Program-made: the position numbers and the translations under genes
The notes under the pieces: model-generated
What the model was told of the DNA's origin: nothing
The model's database searches: none
The model's input: only the letters and a program-made list of their open reading frames with translations
Source of the DNA: Aquincola tertiaricarbonis
GTDB lineage: Bacteria > Pseudomonadota > Gammaproteobacteria > Burkholderiales > Burkholderiaceae_C
Reading direction: 5' to 3'
Assembly: GCF_023573145.1 (NCBI RefSeq)
Contig: NZ_CP097636.1
Location: 1,302,001 to 1,366,000 of the forward strand
DNA: 64,000 bases
Shown here: positions 9,328 to 17,970 of the stretch, piece by piece
Position numbering within the stretch: the first letter of the stretch is position 1
Layout: every line of letters begins with the position of its first letter

Positions 9328-12162
9328 ATGCAACACCTCACTCCCTGGCGCGCCGGCCTGCGCCTGGCCTTGATCTGCGCCAGCGTCTCGCTGGCCTTTC
9401 CCGCTTCGGCGGCCGTCGTCATCAGCCAGGTGTATGGCGGTGGCGGCAATTCGGGCTCGGTGCTCAAGAGCGACTTCATCGAGCTGCACAACAACGGCAG
9501 CCAGGCCGAGGACCTCAGCGGCTGGTCGGTGCAGTACGCCTCGGCCAGTGGTGGCACCTGGCAGGTGAGCACGCTGCCGGCCGGCACCCGCCTGGCCGCG
9601 GGCCGCTACCTGCTGATCAAGCAGGCTTCGCAAGGCGGCGGCAGTGTCGACCTGGTGCCTGACTACAGCCCCAGCCCGGCCATCGCGATGGCGGCCGCCA
9701 GCGGCAAGGTGGCGCTGGTCAACAACGCCAATGCACTCAGCGGCACGTCTCCTGCCGGGGTGGTGGACATCGTCAGCTACGGCAGCGCCACGGCCACCGA
9801 AGGCACGCCGGCCGGCCTGCTCTCGGCCACCAACGCCGCGCTGCGCAAGAACGGCGGCTGCGACGACAGCAACAACAACAGCGCCGACTTCAGCGTGGAA
9901 GCCGCCGCGCCGCGCAACGGCAGCACCGCCGCCCTGGTGTGCAGCAATGCACCGGGCGATGGCGGCGGCAGCCAGGCGCAGGCCGCGCGCATCTTCGCCA
10001 TCCAGGGCAATGGCCGCAGCAGCCCGCTGGTGGGCCGGCAGGTGGTCACCAGCGGCGTGGTCACGCGCATCAACAGCAACGGCTTCTTCATCCAGGACCC
10101 GACCGGCGACAACGACCCGGCCACGTCCGACGGCATCTTCGTGTTCACCGGCAGCAGCACCTACGGCCCGGTGGCGCTGGACAACCTGGTGCAGGTGACG
10201 GGCACGGTGGCCGAGTTCAACACCGGCGCCTCCACCAACGCCGTGACCGCGGCCAACCCGGTGACGCAGCTCACCGCCGTCAGCGGCGTCACGCTGCTGG
10301 GCAGCGGCCAGCGCATCACCCCGGTGGTGGTGCAACTGCCCGAAGCGGTGGACGGCGACCTGGAGCGCTACGAAGGCATGCTGGTGACCCTGCCCGGCCC
10401 CTTCACCATCGCGCAGAACTACTTCCAGGGCCGCTACGGGCAGTTGACGCTGGCCTACGGCGACCGGCTGGAAACGCCCACCAACCGTTACCGCCCCGGC
10501 CCGCAGGCACAGGCCCTGGCCGACGAGAACAGCCGCCGCCGCATCGTGCTGGACGATGGCAGCGCGCTGCAGAACCCCAACCCCACGCCCTACCTGGGCG
10601 CCGATGCGCTGCCGCGCGCCGGTGACCGTGTGGGCAGCCTGACCGGCGTGATCGACTACGGCCTGGCCACCAGCAGCAATGCCGACGCGGGCGACTACAA
10701 GATCCACCCGACGGTGGCGCCGGCCTTCAGCACCGGCAACCCGCGCAGCACCGTGCCCGCCGCCGTGGGCGGCAATGTGAAGGTGGCCAGCTTCAACGTG
10801 CTGAACTACTTCACCACCTTCACCAACGGCGCCACCGCCAGCGGCCAGAGCGGCCAGGGCTGCAGCCTGGGGGCCAGCGTGTCGGCCGCCAACTGCCGCG
10901 GCGCCAGCAACGCGGTGGAGTTCAACCGCCAGCAGGCCAAGATCGTGGCCGCGATGGCCGCCATTGATGCCGATGCCTTCGGCCTGATGGAGATCCAGAA
11001 CAACGGCAATGGGGCGGTGCAGAACCTGGTGGATGCGCTCAACGCCAAGGTGGGCGCCGGCCGTTATGCGGCCGCCGCGCTGCCCGCGCAAAGCACCGGC
11101 ACCGATGCCATCCGCGTGGCCATCGTCTACCAGCCGGCGCGCCTGGCGGCCGTGGGCCAGCCGGTGAGCGACACCGACCCGGTGAACAACCGGCCCACGC
11201 TGGCGCAGACCTTTGCGCTGGCCAACGGTGAGCGCTTCACGCTGTTCGTCAACCACTTCAAGAGCAAGAGCAGCTGCCCCGCCGCGGGCGATGCCGATGC
11301 CGCCGGCAACACCGACGCGGGCGATGGCCAGGGCTGCTGGAACGCGCTGCGCCTGCAGCAGGCCCAGCGGCTGCGCAGCTTCGTCGCGCAGCGCCAGGCG
11401 GCCGTGGGCAGCACCGATGCGCTGCTGATCGGCGACTTCAACGCCTATGCGCAGGAAGACCCGGTCTACCAGCTCACCAGCAGCGGATTCACGGATGAAA
11501 GCGGCCGCTTCGAGCGCTTCGGCTACAGCTACGTGTTCGACGGCGCTGCCGGCCGTCTGGACCATGCGCTGGCCAGCACCAGCCTGTCGGCCCGCGTGAC
11601 GGGTGTCACGCACTGGCACATCAATGCCGATGAAACCCTGCTGGCCGACTACAACCAGGAGTTCAAGGCGCCGGCGCTGTGCAGCGGCAACCCGTGTCCG
11701 GCCGATCCGTACCAGCCGAACCCGTACCGCTCGTCGGACCACGACCCGGTGGTGGTGGGCCTGCAGATCGTCAAGTCCATTGTGGGCGGCACCGCGCGCG
11801 ACACGCTGGTGGGCACGGCGGGTGACGACCGCATCGTCGGCGGTGCCAACCCCGACGTGCTGACCGGCGGCGCCGGCAACGACGTGTTTGTGTACCAGTC
11901 GCTGCGCGACGCGGGCGACACCCTCACCGACTTCACGCCCGGTGCCGACCGCATCGACCTGAGCGCGCTGCTGGCCAGCATCGGCGCCAGCCCGGCCACG
12001 GCCTTCAGCCAGGGCATCGTCAAGCTGGTGGCCGCGGGCGACGACCTGCTGCTGCAGATCGACACCGACGGCGCCGGCCCGGTGGCCCCGCGCACGCTGG
12101 CCACCTTGAAGAACCTGCGCCTGAACCAGATCCAGCCCCAGCGCGACCTGGGCGTTCAATGA
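9328..12162 (+). CDS. ExeM/NucH-family extracellular endonuclease with type I secretion target domain
   Basis: A 944-residue secreted nuclease. It has a Sec-type signal peptide (residues 1 to about 29), a lamin-tail domain (about 30-130, VVISQVYGGGGNSGS), an OB-fold-like middle region and an endonuclease/exonuclease/phosphatase domain from about 488. Family motifs seen are FNVLNYF, LMEIQNNG, LLIGDFNAY and SSDHDPVV. The C-terminus (about 815-944) carries one RTX-like GGAGNDVF repeat and the TLTDFTPGADRIDLSALL block of the VC_A0849-type type I secretion target. The likely role is degradation of extracellular DNA. Having both an N-terminal signal and a C-terminal type I signal is common in this family. 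The stop overlaps a downstream start as ATGA. Confidence 0.92.
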   Translation: MQHLTPWRAGLRLALICASVSLAFPASAAVVISQVYGGGGNSGSVLKSDFIELHNNGSQAEDLSGWSVQYASASGGTWQVSTLPAGTRLAAGRYLLIKQASQGGGSVDLVPDYSPSPAIAMAAASGKVALVNNANALSGTSPAGVVDIVSYGSATATEGTPAGLLSATNAALRKNGGCDDSNNNSADFSVEAAAPRNGSTAALVCSNAPGDGGGSQAQAARIFAIQGNGRSSPLVGRQVVTSGVVTRINSNGFFIQDPTGDNDPATSDGIFVFTGSSTYGPVALDNLVQVTGTVAEFNTGASTNAVTAANPVTQLTAVSGVTLLGSGQRITPVVVQLPEAVDGDLERYEGMLVTLPGPFTIAQNYFQGRYGQLTLAYGDRLETPTNRYRPGPQAQALADENSRRRIVLDDGSALQNPNPTPYLGADALPRAGDRVGSLTGVIDYGLATSSNADAGDYKIHPTVAPAFSTGNPRSTVPAAVGGNVKVASFNVLNYFTTFTNGATASGQSGQGCSLGASVSAANCRGASNAVEFNRQQAKIVAAMAAIDADAFGLMEIQNNGNGAVQNLVDALNAKVGAGRYAAAALPAQSTGTDAIRVAIVYQPARLAAVGQPVSDTDPVNNRPTLAQTFALANGERFTLFVNHFKSKSSCPAAGDADAAGNTDAGDGQGCWNALRLQQAQRLRSFVAQRQAAVGSTDALLIGDFNAYAQEDPVYQLTSSGFTDESGRFERFGYSYVFDGAAGRLDHALASTSLSARVTGVTHWHINADETLLADYNQEFKAPALCSGNPCPADPYQPNPYRSSDHDPVVVGLQIVKSIVGGTARDTLVGTAGDDRIVGGANPDVLTGGAGNDVFVYQSLRDAGDTLTDFTPGADRIDLSALLASIGASPATAFSQGIVKLVAAGDDLLLQIDTDGAGPVAPRTLATLKNLRLNQIQPQRDLGVQ

Positions 12163-12173
12163 GAAGCCCCACC

Positions 12174-12821
12174 ATGACCCTGATGAACCGCACCCTTGTT
12201 CTGCTGGCCGGCCTGGCCGCCGCCGCCACCGGCAGCCTGGCCCATGCCGGTACCGTGCCCGGCCTGACCGGCTGGACCACTGTCGGCGACGTGCTGCTGA
12301 ACAGCGACGGCAGCGCCCTGATCACCACCGCCGCGGTGGACTCGGGCGAAACCCCGGCCAGCGCGCACAGCGCGCTGCTGTTCGATGCGCTGGAGCCCGC
12401 GCTGCAGCTGGCGCCGGGCGCCTTGCCGGGCGACAGCTACGAAGGCTCGGGCCTGGTGCTGCAAACCCAGCTGGCAGCGCCGGTGCGCATCAGCTTCAAC
12501 TGGACGCTGAGCACCGACAGCTTCGATGCCGGCTACCGCGACCGCGCCTTCTTGGCGGTGGACGGGCAACTGGTGGGCGAGCTGGGTGAGGTGCAGCCTT
12601 TCGCCTTGAACGGCAGCTACAGCCTCACCCTCTCGGCCGGCAGCCACAGCGTGGCGCTGGGCCTGTTTGACGTCAACTCCACCGACCTGGTCTCGCGTCT
12701 GGCCATCAGTGGCTTGACCGTGAGCCCGGTGCCCGAGCCCGGCACCTATGCGCTGATGCTGGGCGGCCTGGCCGGCGTGGCGCTGGTGGCGCGCCGTCGC
12801 CGGCCAAGCGGCCGGGGCTGA
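12174..12821 (+). CDS. PEP-CTERM anchored exported protein
   Basis: A 215-residue exported protein of unknown function. A signal peptide (MNRTLVLLAGLAAAATGSLAHA) leads to a beta-rich body. The C-terminus shows the full PEP-CTERM sorting signal: VPEPGTYALMLGG, a hydrophobic helix and an RRRR tail. PEP-CTERM proteins are cleaved by exosortase and are usually linked to extracellular polysaccharide. No exosortase is in the window. I prefer the ATG at 12174; an upstream ATG at 12159 overlaps the nuclease stop (ATGA) and adds five residues. Coupling to the nuclease suggests a shared surface or biofilm role, which is inference. Confidence 0.88.
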   Translation: MTLMNRTLVLLAGLAAAATGSLAHAGTVPGLTGWTTVGDVLLNSDGSALITTAAVDSGETPASAHSALLFDALEPALQLAPGALPGDSYEGSGLVLQTQLAAPVRISFNWTLSTDSFDAGYRDRAFLAVDGQLVGELGEVQPFALNGSYSLTLSAGSHSVALGLFDVNSTDLVSRLAISGLTVSPVPEPGTYALMLGGLAGVALVARRRRPSGRG

Positions 12822-14243
12822 TCAGTCGGCGTTGCCGCTGCCCGGGGCGGGCGACGGCGCGCCGATCTCACGCACCAGCCGCTGGTAGTCCGGCGACTGG
12901 CGCACCAGCTGCCCGGCCGCCTGGCGCAGCCGCTGCACCTGCTCGGCCGGCAGGAACAGGCTGGTGGGCAGCGCCAGCAGCTCGCGCCGCTGCTGCTCAT
13001 CGGGCAGCAGCCGGAAGGACACCGGCACGATGTGGATGGGCAGCTGTTGCTGGTCGGCCGTCTTCAGGCTGCGCCAGTGCTGGAACACCTCGGCCACCAG
13101 GGCCCGCGTTTCGTCCGAATAGCGGGCAATCAGCACGTCCGACAAGGCCTCGGCCACCTGGCCCACCTTGGGCACGTCGGCACTGCTGGCGATGGTGGTG
13201 GTGCTCTCGTTGCCGGCGTCCACCGCCACCACCACCAGCCGCTTCACGTTGTCCAGATCGGCCTTGTCGAACAGCTTCTGCGGCGACAGCCGCGCCAGGC
13301 CGTCCAGGTCCAGCAGGCCGCGCAAGGCCAGGTTGTCGGCCACGCCGCCGTCCACCAGGTGCAGGTAGGGCAGGGCGTTGCGGTCCTGCAGCCGCAGGTC
13401 GTCCTTCATGCGGCGTTCCAGCCGCGTGCCTTGCAGCGTGGCCAGCTGCTCGGGCGTGATCAGGCTGCGCAAGTCGGTGGGCGTGCCGCACTCGCCCGCG
13501 CGGTTCCACAGCGTGATGGGCGAGAACAGCAAAGGCACCGAGCTGGAAGCCGCCACCGCCCGCGCCAGCGGAAAGCGGCTGAGGTCGCTGCACAGCCAGT
13601 CGAAGGTTTCCTGCAGAAAATCGAAGCGCGCACCGGTAGACAGCTCGGCCGCGCTGATGATGGCCAGCGGCCCGCGGTCGCGCCGCACCAGATCGCCGAA
13701 GGTGGCGCCCTGGAACAGGGCCTGGTCCAGCTCTTCGGCCAGCAGGTCGCCCCGACCGAAGCGCGGCGAGGTGGTGCGCCAGAAGTCCCGCACCGAGGTG
13801 ATGCGGTCGATCAGCCGCGACTGCAGGTCGCGCTGCAGAAAACGCGGCTCGAAGTCTTCGAAGATGCGGTCACCGGCCAGCGCCCAGTAGGCCGCGGTGA
13901 TGGAGCCGCCCGACACCCCTGCCACCAGGTCCACCTCGTCCAGCAGCCGCTGAGGCCGGCCGTGCCATTCGATGGGCGTGCGCGCCAGCTGTTCCAGCAC
14001 CCCATAGGCCAGCGCCGCCGCCCGCGAGCCGCCGCCGGAGAAGGTGACGATGACCATCAACTCCTCGTCCCCGGCCTGCCGGAACAGGCCACGGGCGCGA
14101 TAGCCCTCGTGGGGCTTCACCGCCGCCAGCGGCGGGTTGATGGGGTAGTGGGCGGTGGAGGCACAGGCGGACAGCAGGGTGGCCAGCACCAGGAGCAGGC
14201 TCAGGCGAAGGCGAAGGCGATGGTGCAGAGCTGAAAAGGACAT
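12822..14243 (-). CDS. Patatin-like phospholipase lipoprotein
   Basis: A 473-residue acyl hydrolase. The start at 14243 is chosen because it gives a lipoprotein signal peptide (LLLVLATLLSAC, lipobox LSAC). Longer frames upstream run into the ParD operator. The patatin domain shows the oxyanion-hole loop SGGGSRAAA, the nucleophile elbow GVSGG and the catalytic Asp motif VDGGVADN near residues 340-350. The serine-aspartate dyad is therefore complete. The family cleaves phospholipids or lysophospholipids. Being lipid-anchored, it probably acts at the outer membrane or periplasm. The gene converges on the PEP-CTERM gene with no gap and is divergent from parDE. Confidence 0.9.
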   Translation of the reverse strand: MSFSALHHRLRLRLSLLLVLATLLSACASTAHYPINPPLAAVKPHEGYRARGLFRQAGDEELMVIVTFSGGGSRAAALAYGVLEQLARTPIEWHGRPQRLLDEVDLVAGVSGGSITAAYWALAGDRIFEDFEPRFLQRDLQSRLIDRITSVRDFWRTTSPRFGRGDLLAEELDQALFQGATFGDLVRRDRGPLAIISAAELSTGARFDFLQETFDWLCSDLSRFPLARAVAASSSVPLLFSPITLWNRAGECGTPTDLRSLITPEQLATLQGTRLERRMKDDLRLQDRNALPYLHLVDGGVADNLALRGLLDLDGLARLSPQKLFDKADLDNVKRLVVVAVDAGNESTTTIASSADVPKVGQVAEALSDVLIARYSDETRALVAEVFQHWRSLKTADQQQLPIHIVPVSFRLLPDEQQRRELLALPTSLFLPAEQVQRLRQAAGQLVRQSPDYQRLVREIGAPSPAPGSGNAD

Positions 14244-14305
14244 CGATCGTGCTTGGAGCGGTGCTTGGGTCGCGATGATGACCGGTCCTGGCGTGGTGGA
14301 TACGC

Positions 14306-14332
14306 ATGGCAATACTTGCCAACGGTTGCCAT
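14306..14332. promoter_or_regulatory. Inverted-repeat operator upstream of parDE
   Basis: ATGGCAA (14306-14312) and TTGCCAT (14326-14332) form a perfect 7-bp inverted repeat. A nested GGCAA-tac-TTGCC repeat lies inside, and TTGCC recurs at a 10-bp spacing. The site lies 30 bp ahead of the antitoxin start and next to a GGAGG ribosome site at 14352-14356. ParD-family antitoxins bind such repeats to autoregulate, so this is a good operator candidate. Confidence 0.55.
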
Positions 14333-14361
14333 GTCCGCTAAGTTGTCCGTCGGAGGTACAC

Positions 14362-14622
14362 ATGCAGACCATGAACATCTCGCTGCCGGATCCGCTGAAA
14401 GAGTTCGTCGATGGGCAGATTGCCCAGGGGCGTTACAGCAGCGCCAGTGAGTACGTGCGTGAGCTGATCCGCGCTGATGAGCGGCGCAAGGCGCAGGAGG
14501 AGTTGGAAGCCAAGCTCCTCGAAGGACTGCGCAGCGCCGAGTCGCCACTCACGCCCGATGACTGGAAGGCCATTCGCAAGCAGGCGCTGGCCAAGGTCGA
14601 GGCCCGAACGCGCGCCCGCTGA
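14362..14622 (+). CDS. parD: ParD-family antitoxin (ribbon-helix-helix/CopG)
   Basis: An 86-residue type II antitoxin. The N-terminal ribbon-helix-helix segment MNISLPDPLKEFVDGQI, followed by GRYSSASEYVRELIRADE, is a textbook ParD DNA-binding domain. The C-terminal half is the toxin-neutralising tail. The start at 14362 is set by the GGAGG site six bases upstream. Its stop overlaps the toxin start (TGATG). Together with the toxin it is expected to repress its own promoter at the inverted repeat just upstream. Confidence 0.92.
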   Translation: MQTMNISLPDPLKEFVDGQIAQGRYSSASEYVRELIRADERRKAQEELEAKLLEGLRSAESPLTPDDWKAIRKQALAKVEARTRAR

Positions 14623-14942
14623 TGCCGCTGGTGCATCTGAGCGGGGCCGCTCGTCAAGATCTGATCGATCACTTCGCCTACCTTGACGAAGAAGCCGGTC
14701 AGGAGTTGGCCGACCGTTTCCTGCAGGCGGCTGAGACCTGCCTGAACTTGTTGGCAACGCAGCCCACGATGGGCTCGCCCTTGCGCTTGCGGTCGGCGCA
14801 GCTGGCTGGTTTGCGCAAGTGGCGTATCAGCGGCTTTGACAATGTCCTGGTCTTCTACCTGCCGCGGGCCGATGGGATCTCGGTCATCCGCATTCTGCAC
14901 GCGGCTCAGGATTGGTGGAGGCTGGTGGGAATGTCCGATTGA
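14622..14942 (+). CDS. parE: ParE-family toxin
   Basis: A 106-residue RelE/ParE superfamily toxin. It begins with LSGAARQDLIDHFAYLDEEAG and carries the conserved GSPLRLRSAQLAGLRKWRISGFDNVLVFYLP core. It ends in ISVIRILHAAQDW, matching the usual ParE strand-helix-strand order and length of about 100 residues. Classical ParE poisons DNA gyrase, though members differ in target. The gene is coupled to parD by a one-base overlap. Both partners look intact, so the module should be active. Confidence 0.92.
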   Translation: MPLVHLSGAARQDLIDHFAYLDEEAGQELADRFLQAAETCLNLLATQPTMGSPLRLRSAQLAGLRKWRISGFDNVLVFYLPRADGISVIRILHAAQDWWRLVGMSD

Positions 14943-14958
14943 GGGAGCCGCTCTCCCA

Positions 14959-16518
14959 TCACTGGGCCGTCGTGCGGAACACCGACACCTGCTCCACCAG
15001 CTGCTGTGCATGGCGGCGCAGGCTTTCGGCCGCAGCGGCACTCTGCTCCACCAGGGCCGCGTTCTGCTGCGTGCCGCGGTCCAGCTCGGTCACCACACCG
15101 CCCATCTGCCGCACGCCGGCGTTCTGCGCCTGGCTGGCGGTGCTGATGCCGGAGATGATCTCGCTGACCTGCTTGACCGCCTGCACCACCTGCTCGATGG
15201 TGTCGCCGGCCTGGTTGACGCGGTGCGAGCCTTCGTCCACTTGCGAGGTGCTGGCTTCGATCAGCTGCTTGATCTCGCGCGCCGCTTCGGCCGAGCGCTG
15301 GGCCAGGTTGCGCACCTCGCCCGCCACCACGGCAAAGCCCCGGCCCTGCTCGCCGGCGCGGGCCGCCTCCACCGCGGCATTGAGCGCCAGGATGTTGGTC
15401 TGGAACGCAATGCCGTCGATGGTGCTGATGATGTCGGCGATGCGACGCGCCGACTGGTGGATGCGGTCCATCGTGTCCACCACTTCGCGCACCGCCACGC
15501 CGCCGCGTTCGGCGATGTCGGCCGCCGCCCGCGCCCGGTCATCGGCGCTGCGCGCCTGCTCGGCATTGCTGTGCACCGTGGCGCCCAGCTCTTCCATGGT
15601 GGAAGAGGCCTGCTGCAGCGAGCCGGCCTGCTGCTCGGTGCGCTGGCTCAGGTCCTGGTTGCCGTAGGCAATCTCCGCGCTGGCCGTGGCCACCGATTCG
15701 GCGCCCTGGCGCACCCCCGACACCAGCCGGCCGAGGTCGTTGCGCATGCGGCTGAGCGATGCCATCAGGCTGTGCTGGTCGCCGGCTTTCAGCGGGATGT
15801 GCCCGGTCAGGTCGCCCGCGGCAATCTGCCGTGTGATGTCGACGGCCTGGCTGGGCTCGCCGCCCAGTTCATTGAGCAGGCTGCGGCGGATGAGCAGACC
15901 CAGCCCCACCAGCAGGGCGCCGGCCAGCAGCGCACCCACGGCGGAACTGGCGGCGCGCCGCAGCATTGCAGCGTCCACCGTGTCCACGTAGACACCGGTG
16001 CCGATCACCCAGCCCCAGGGCTCGAACGCCTTCACGTACGACACCTTGGGCACCGGCTGGTCCTGGCCCGGCTTGGGCCAGAGGTAGTCGACATAACCAC
16101 CCTCGGGCTGGCGCGCCGCTTGCACGAACTCGACGAACACCCGCTTGCCGGTGGGGTCCTTGGTATCGGACAGGTCCTTGCCGTCGAGCTGCCGACGGGC
16201 CGCATGCATCACCATGCGCGGGGTCATGTCGTTGACCCAGAAGTACTCCTGGCCGTTGTAGCGCAGGGCTTTCAGCGCGGCCAGCGCGGCCGCCTTGGCG
16301 TCGGCTTCGGACAGGCCGTTGCCGACCTGGGCCTGGAGGTGCTGAACCAGCGCATGCGCGATCTCCACATGCTGGCGCACGGCTTGGCGGCGCTCGTCCA
16401 GCATCTGGTTGCGTTCGGTCCACAACAGCCCCAGCGACAACACCACCACGGCGGCCACCGCAGCGCCCACCAGCAACAGCAGGCGGCGCGACAGATTCAT
16501 GCGATTGAGCAGATTCAT
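14959..16518 (-). CDS. Methyl-accepting chemotaxis protein with single Cache domain
   Basis: A 519-residue chemoreceptor. I start it at 16518 (MNLLNRMNLSRR), where a GGGAA element sits upstream. TM1 is at about 11-33. The periplasmic sCache_2-type sensor (about 35-190) contains NGQEYFWVNDMTPRMVMH and a terminal FEPWGWVIGTGVYVD, typical of small organic-acid sensors. TM2 is at about 195-217, then HAMP and the signalling domain with [20 protein letters not shown]. The protein ends at VFRTTAQ with no CheR-binding pentapeptide, unlike the receptor at 7.5 kb. Only 16 bp separate its stop from the convergent parE stop. Confidence 0.95.
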   Translation of the reverse strand: MNLLNRMNLSRRLLLLVGAAVAAVVVLSLGLLWTERNQMLDERRQAVRQHVEIAHALVQHLQAQVGNGLSEADAKAAALAALKALRYNGQEYFWVNDMTPRMVMHAARRQLDGKDLSDTKDPTGKRVFVEFVQAARQPEGGYVDYLWPKPGQDQPVPKVSYVKAFEPWGWVIGTGVYVDTVDAAMLRRAASSAVGALLAGALLVGLGLLIRRSLLNELGGEPSQAVDITRQIAAGDLTGHIPLKAGDQHSLMASLSRMRNDLGRLVSGVRQGAESVATASAEIAYGNQDLSQRTEQQAGSLQQASSTMEELGATVHSNAEQARSADDRARAAADIAERGGVAVREVVDTMDRIHQSARRIADIISTIDGIAFQTNILALNAAVEAARAGEQGRGFAVVAGEVRNLAQRSAEAAREIKQLIEASTSQVDEGSHRVNQAGDTIEQVVQAVKQVSEIISGISTASQAQNAGVRQMGGVVTELDRGTQQNAALVEQSAAAAESLRRHAQQLVEQVSVFRTTAQ

Positions 16519-16574
16519 CCCGATTCCCTGGCAAACAAGGCCCACGCATCAACGACTGCAGAGCGGCCTGACGC

Positions 16575-16599
16575 CGCCCGCGGCAAAGTCCCGCGGGCG
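16575..16599. terminator. Strong GC hairpin between MFS and chemoreceptor genes
   Basis: CGCCCGCGG (16575-16583) and CCGCGGGCG (16591-16599) form a perfect 9-bp stem with a 7-base loop. It lies just downstream of the MFS transporter stop on the minus strand and upstream of the chemoreceptor. No T-run follows, so it is at best a weak or Rho-assisted terminator. Confidence 0.4.
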
Positions 16600-16647
16600 T
16601 GAGCGTGTGTGCACCATCGGGACGTGCGAACCCTGGTTACTGCCCGA

Positions 16648-17886
16648 TCAAGGTTCGCGAAAGACCAAAGCGCTTTCGGCTTGAGATGCGCGGGACTTGA
16701 GGCGGCGGCTGATGGCGGTGGCCGCCACTGCCGCCACCACCGCGATGCCCGCACCCACCACGGCCACGCTCTGCACGCCCCATGCGTCGATGCTGGCACC
16801 GCCCAACAGGGCGCCCAGGGCGATGCCGCCGTTGGCGGCCGACACGTTGAGGGTGCCTGCCAGCGCCTGGGCCTGCGGCGCCGCCTTCATCACGCGGATC
16901 TGGCACACGGGGTACAGCGCCGTGTTGGCGATGCCCCAGACCCCCAGCGCGATGGCCAGACCGACCGTGTGCGCCGCCAGCGCCACCGTGGCCGCCATGC
17001 CTGCGGCCAGCACCAGGCAGAACGCCGCAGTGGTGGCCAAGGGCTTGCTGTCGACCCACTTGCCGCCCAGCCAGTTGCCCACCAGGCCCACCGCACCGAA
17101 GCCCATCAGCCACCAGCCCACATGGGCAGGGGGCACGCCGGCCACTTTCTCCATGAGTTCCGCCAGGTAGGTGTAGCCCGCGAACATGGCCGTGAAGACC
17201 GTGACCGACAGCAGCACGTTGGCGACGAAGGCCGGGTCGCGGAGGATGCGTGCTTGCTGCCGCAGGCCGACGCGCCCGGTGGCGGCCGTCTTGGGCATGC
17301 ACACCTGCAGCAGCACCGCCACCAGCGCCGACATCAGCGCCAGCGCCCAGAAGGCGCCGCGCCAGCCCAGCGTGTCGCCGACCACGGTGCCCAGCGGGAT
17401 GCCGAAGAGCATGGCCGCGGAGATGCCCAGGTAGACCGTCGCGACCGCACGCCCGGCCCGCGCCGGACCGGCCAGTTTGGCTGCGGTTTCGCTGGCCGTG
17501 CCCCAGAACACCGGCAATGCCAGCGCCGGCACGATGCGGGCCACTGCAAGCACCCAGAAGTCGGTCGCCATCGCCGCCACCGCGTTCGACACGGTGAACA
17601 GCAGCAGCACGGCCAGGAACATGCGCTTGCGCTCGACGTGCGACAGCCGGGCCGTCAGCGGCGGGCCTGCCAGCATGACGACCACGGCGAACAGCGTCAC
17701 CAGCTGGCCGGCGGTGGTGACGGAGATGGAGAGGTCTCTGGCCAGGGCCGGAAGCAGGCCGACCATCAGGAATTCGGTGGTGACGATCACGAAGGACGCG
17801 ACCGCCAGGATGAGCGTGGTGGCGGCACCGCCGGCGGCGGATGCCTGGCCGCTGGAAGGGGCGAGGGTGGTTGGGAGAGAAGACAT
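16648..17886 (-). CDS. MFS transporter, DHA1 drug/sugar exporter type
   Basis: A 412-residue major facilitator with about 12 predicted membrane helices. It resembles the AraJ/PbuE/SotB-like DHA1 exporters. The N-terminal helix ends in TTEFLMVGLLPALARDLSIS, with motif A-like RLSHVERKRMF between TM2 and TM3 and the antiporter-like ISAAMLFGIPLGTVVGDTLGWRGAFW. The substrate cannot be read from the sequence. A LysR regulator gene lies 84 bp upstream on the same strand and may control it. Confidence 0.88.
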   Translation of the reverse strand: MSSLPTTLAPSSGQASAAGGAATTLILAVASFVIVTTEFLMVGLLPALARDLSISVTTAGQLVTLFAVVVMLAGPPLTARLSHVERKRMFLAVLLLFTVSNAVAAMATDFWVLAVARIVPALALPVFWGTASETAAKLAGPARAGRAVATVYLGISAAMLFGIPLGTVVGDTLGWRGAFWALALMSALVAVLLQVCMPKTAATGRVGLRQQARILRDPAFVANVLLSVTVFTAMFAGYTYLAELMEKVAGVPPAHVGWWLMGFGAVGLVGNWLGGKWVDSKPLATTAAFCLVLAAGMAATVALAAHTVGLAIALGVWGIANTALYPVCQIRVMKAAPQAQALAGTLNVSAANGGIALGALLGGASIDAWGVQSVAVVGAGIAVVAAVAATAISRRLKSRASQAESALVFREP

Positions 17887-17970
17887 GGTGCCCAGGAAGG
17901 CTGCAAACCCCCGAGCCTATTGATTCCTCTGCTTCCACTGTTGGATCAGATTTCCACCGTCTCCATCCTT

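Noticed and set aside
9301..12159. 952-codon minus-strand ORF opposite the nuclease gene
   Set aside because: Antisense shadow; the plus-strand frame has signal peptide, catalytic motifs and secretion signal.
14244..14378. Longer start for the patatin-like protein
   Set aside because: It would remove the lipoprotein signal from the N-terminus and run through the parDE operator and ribosome site.
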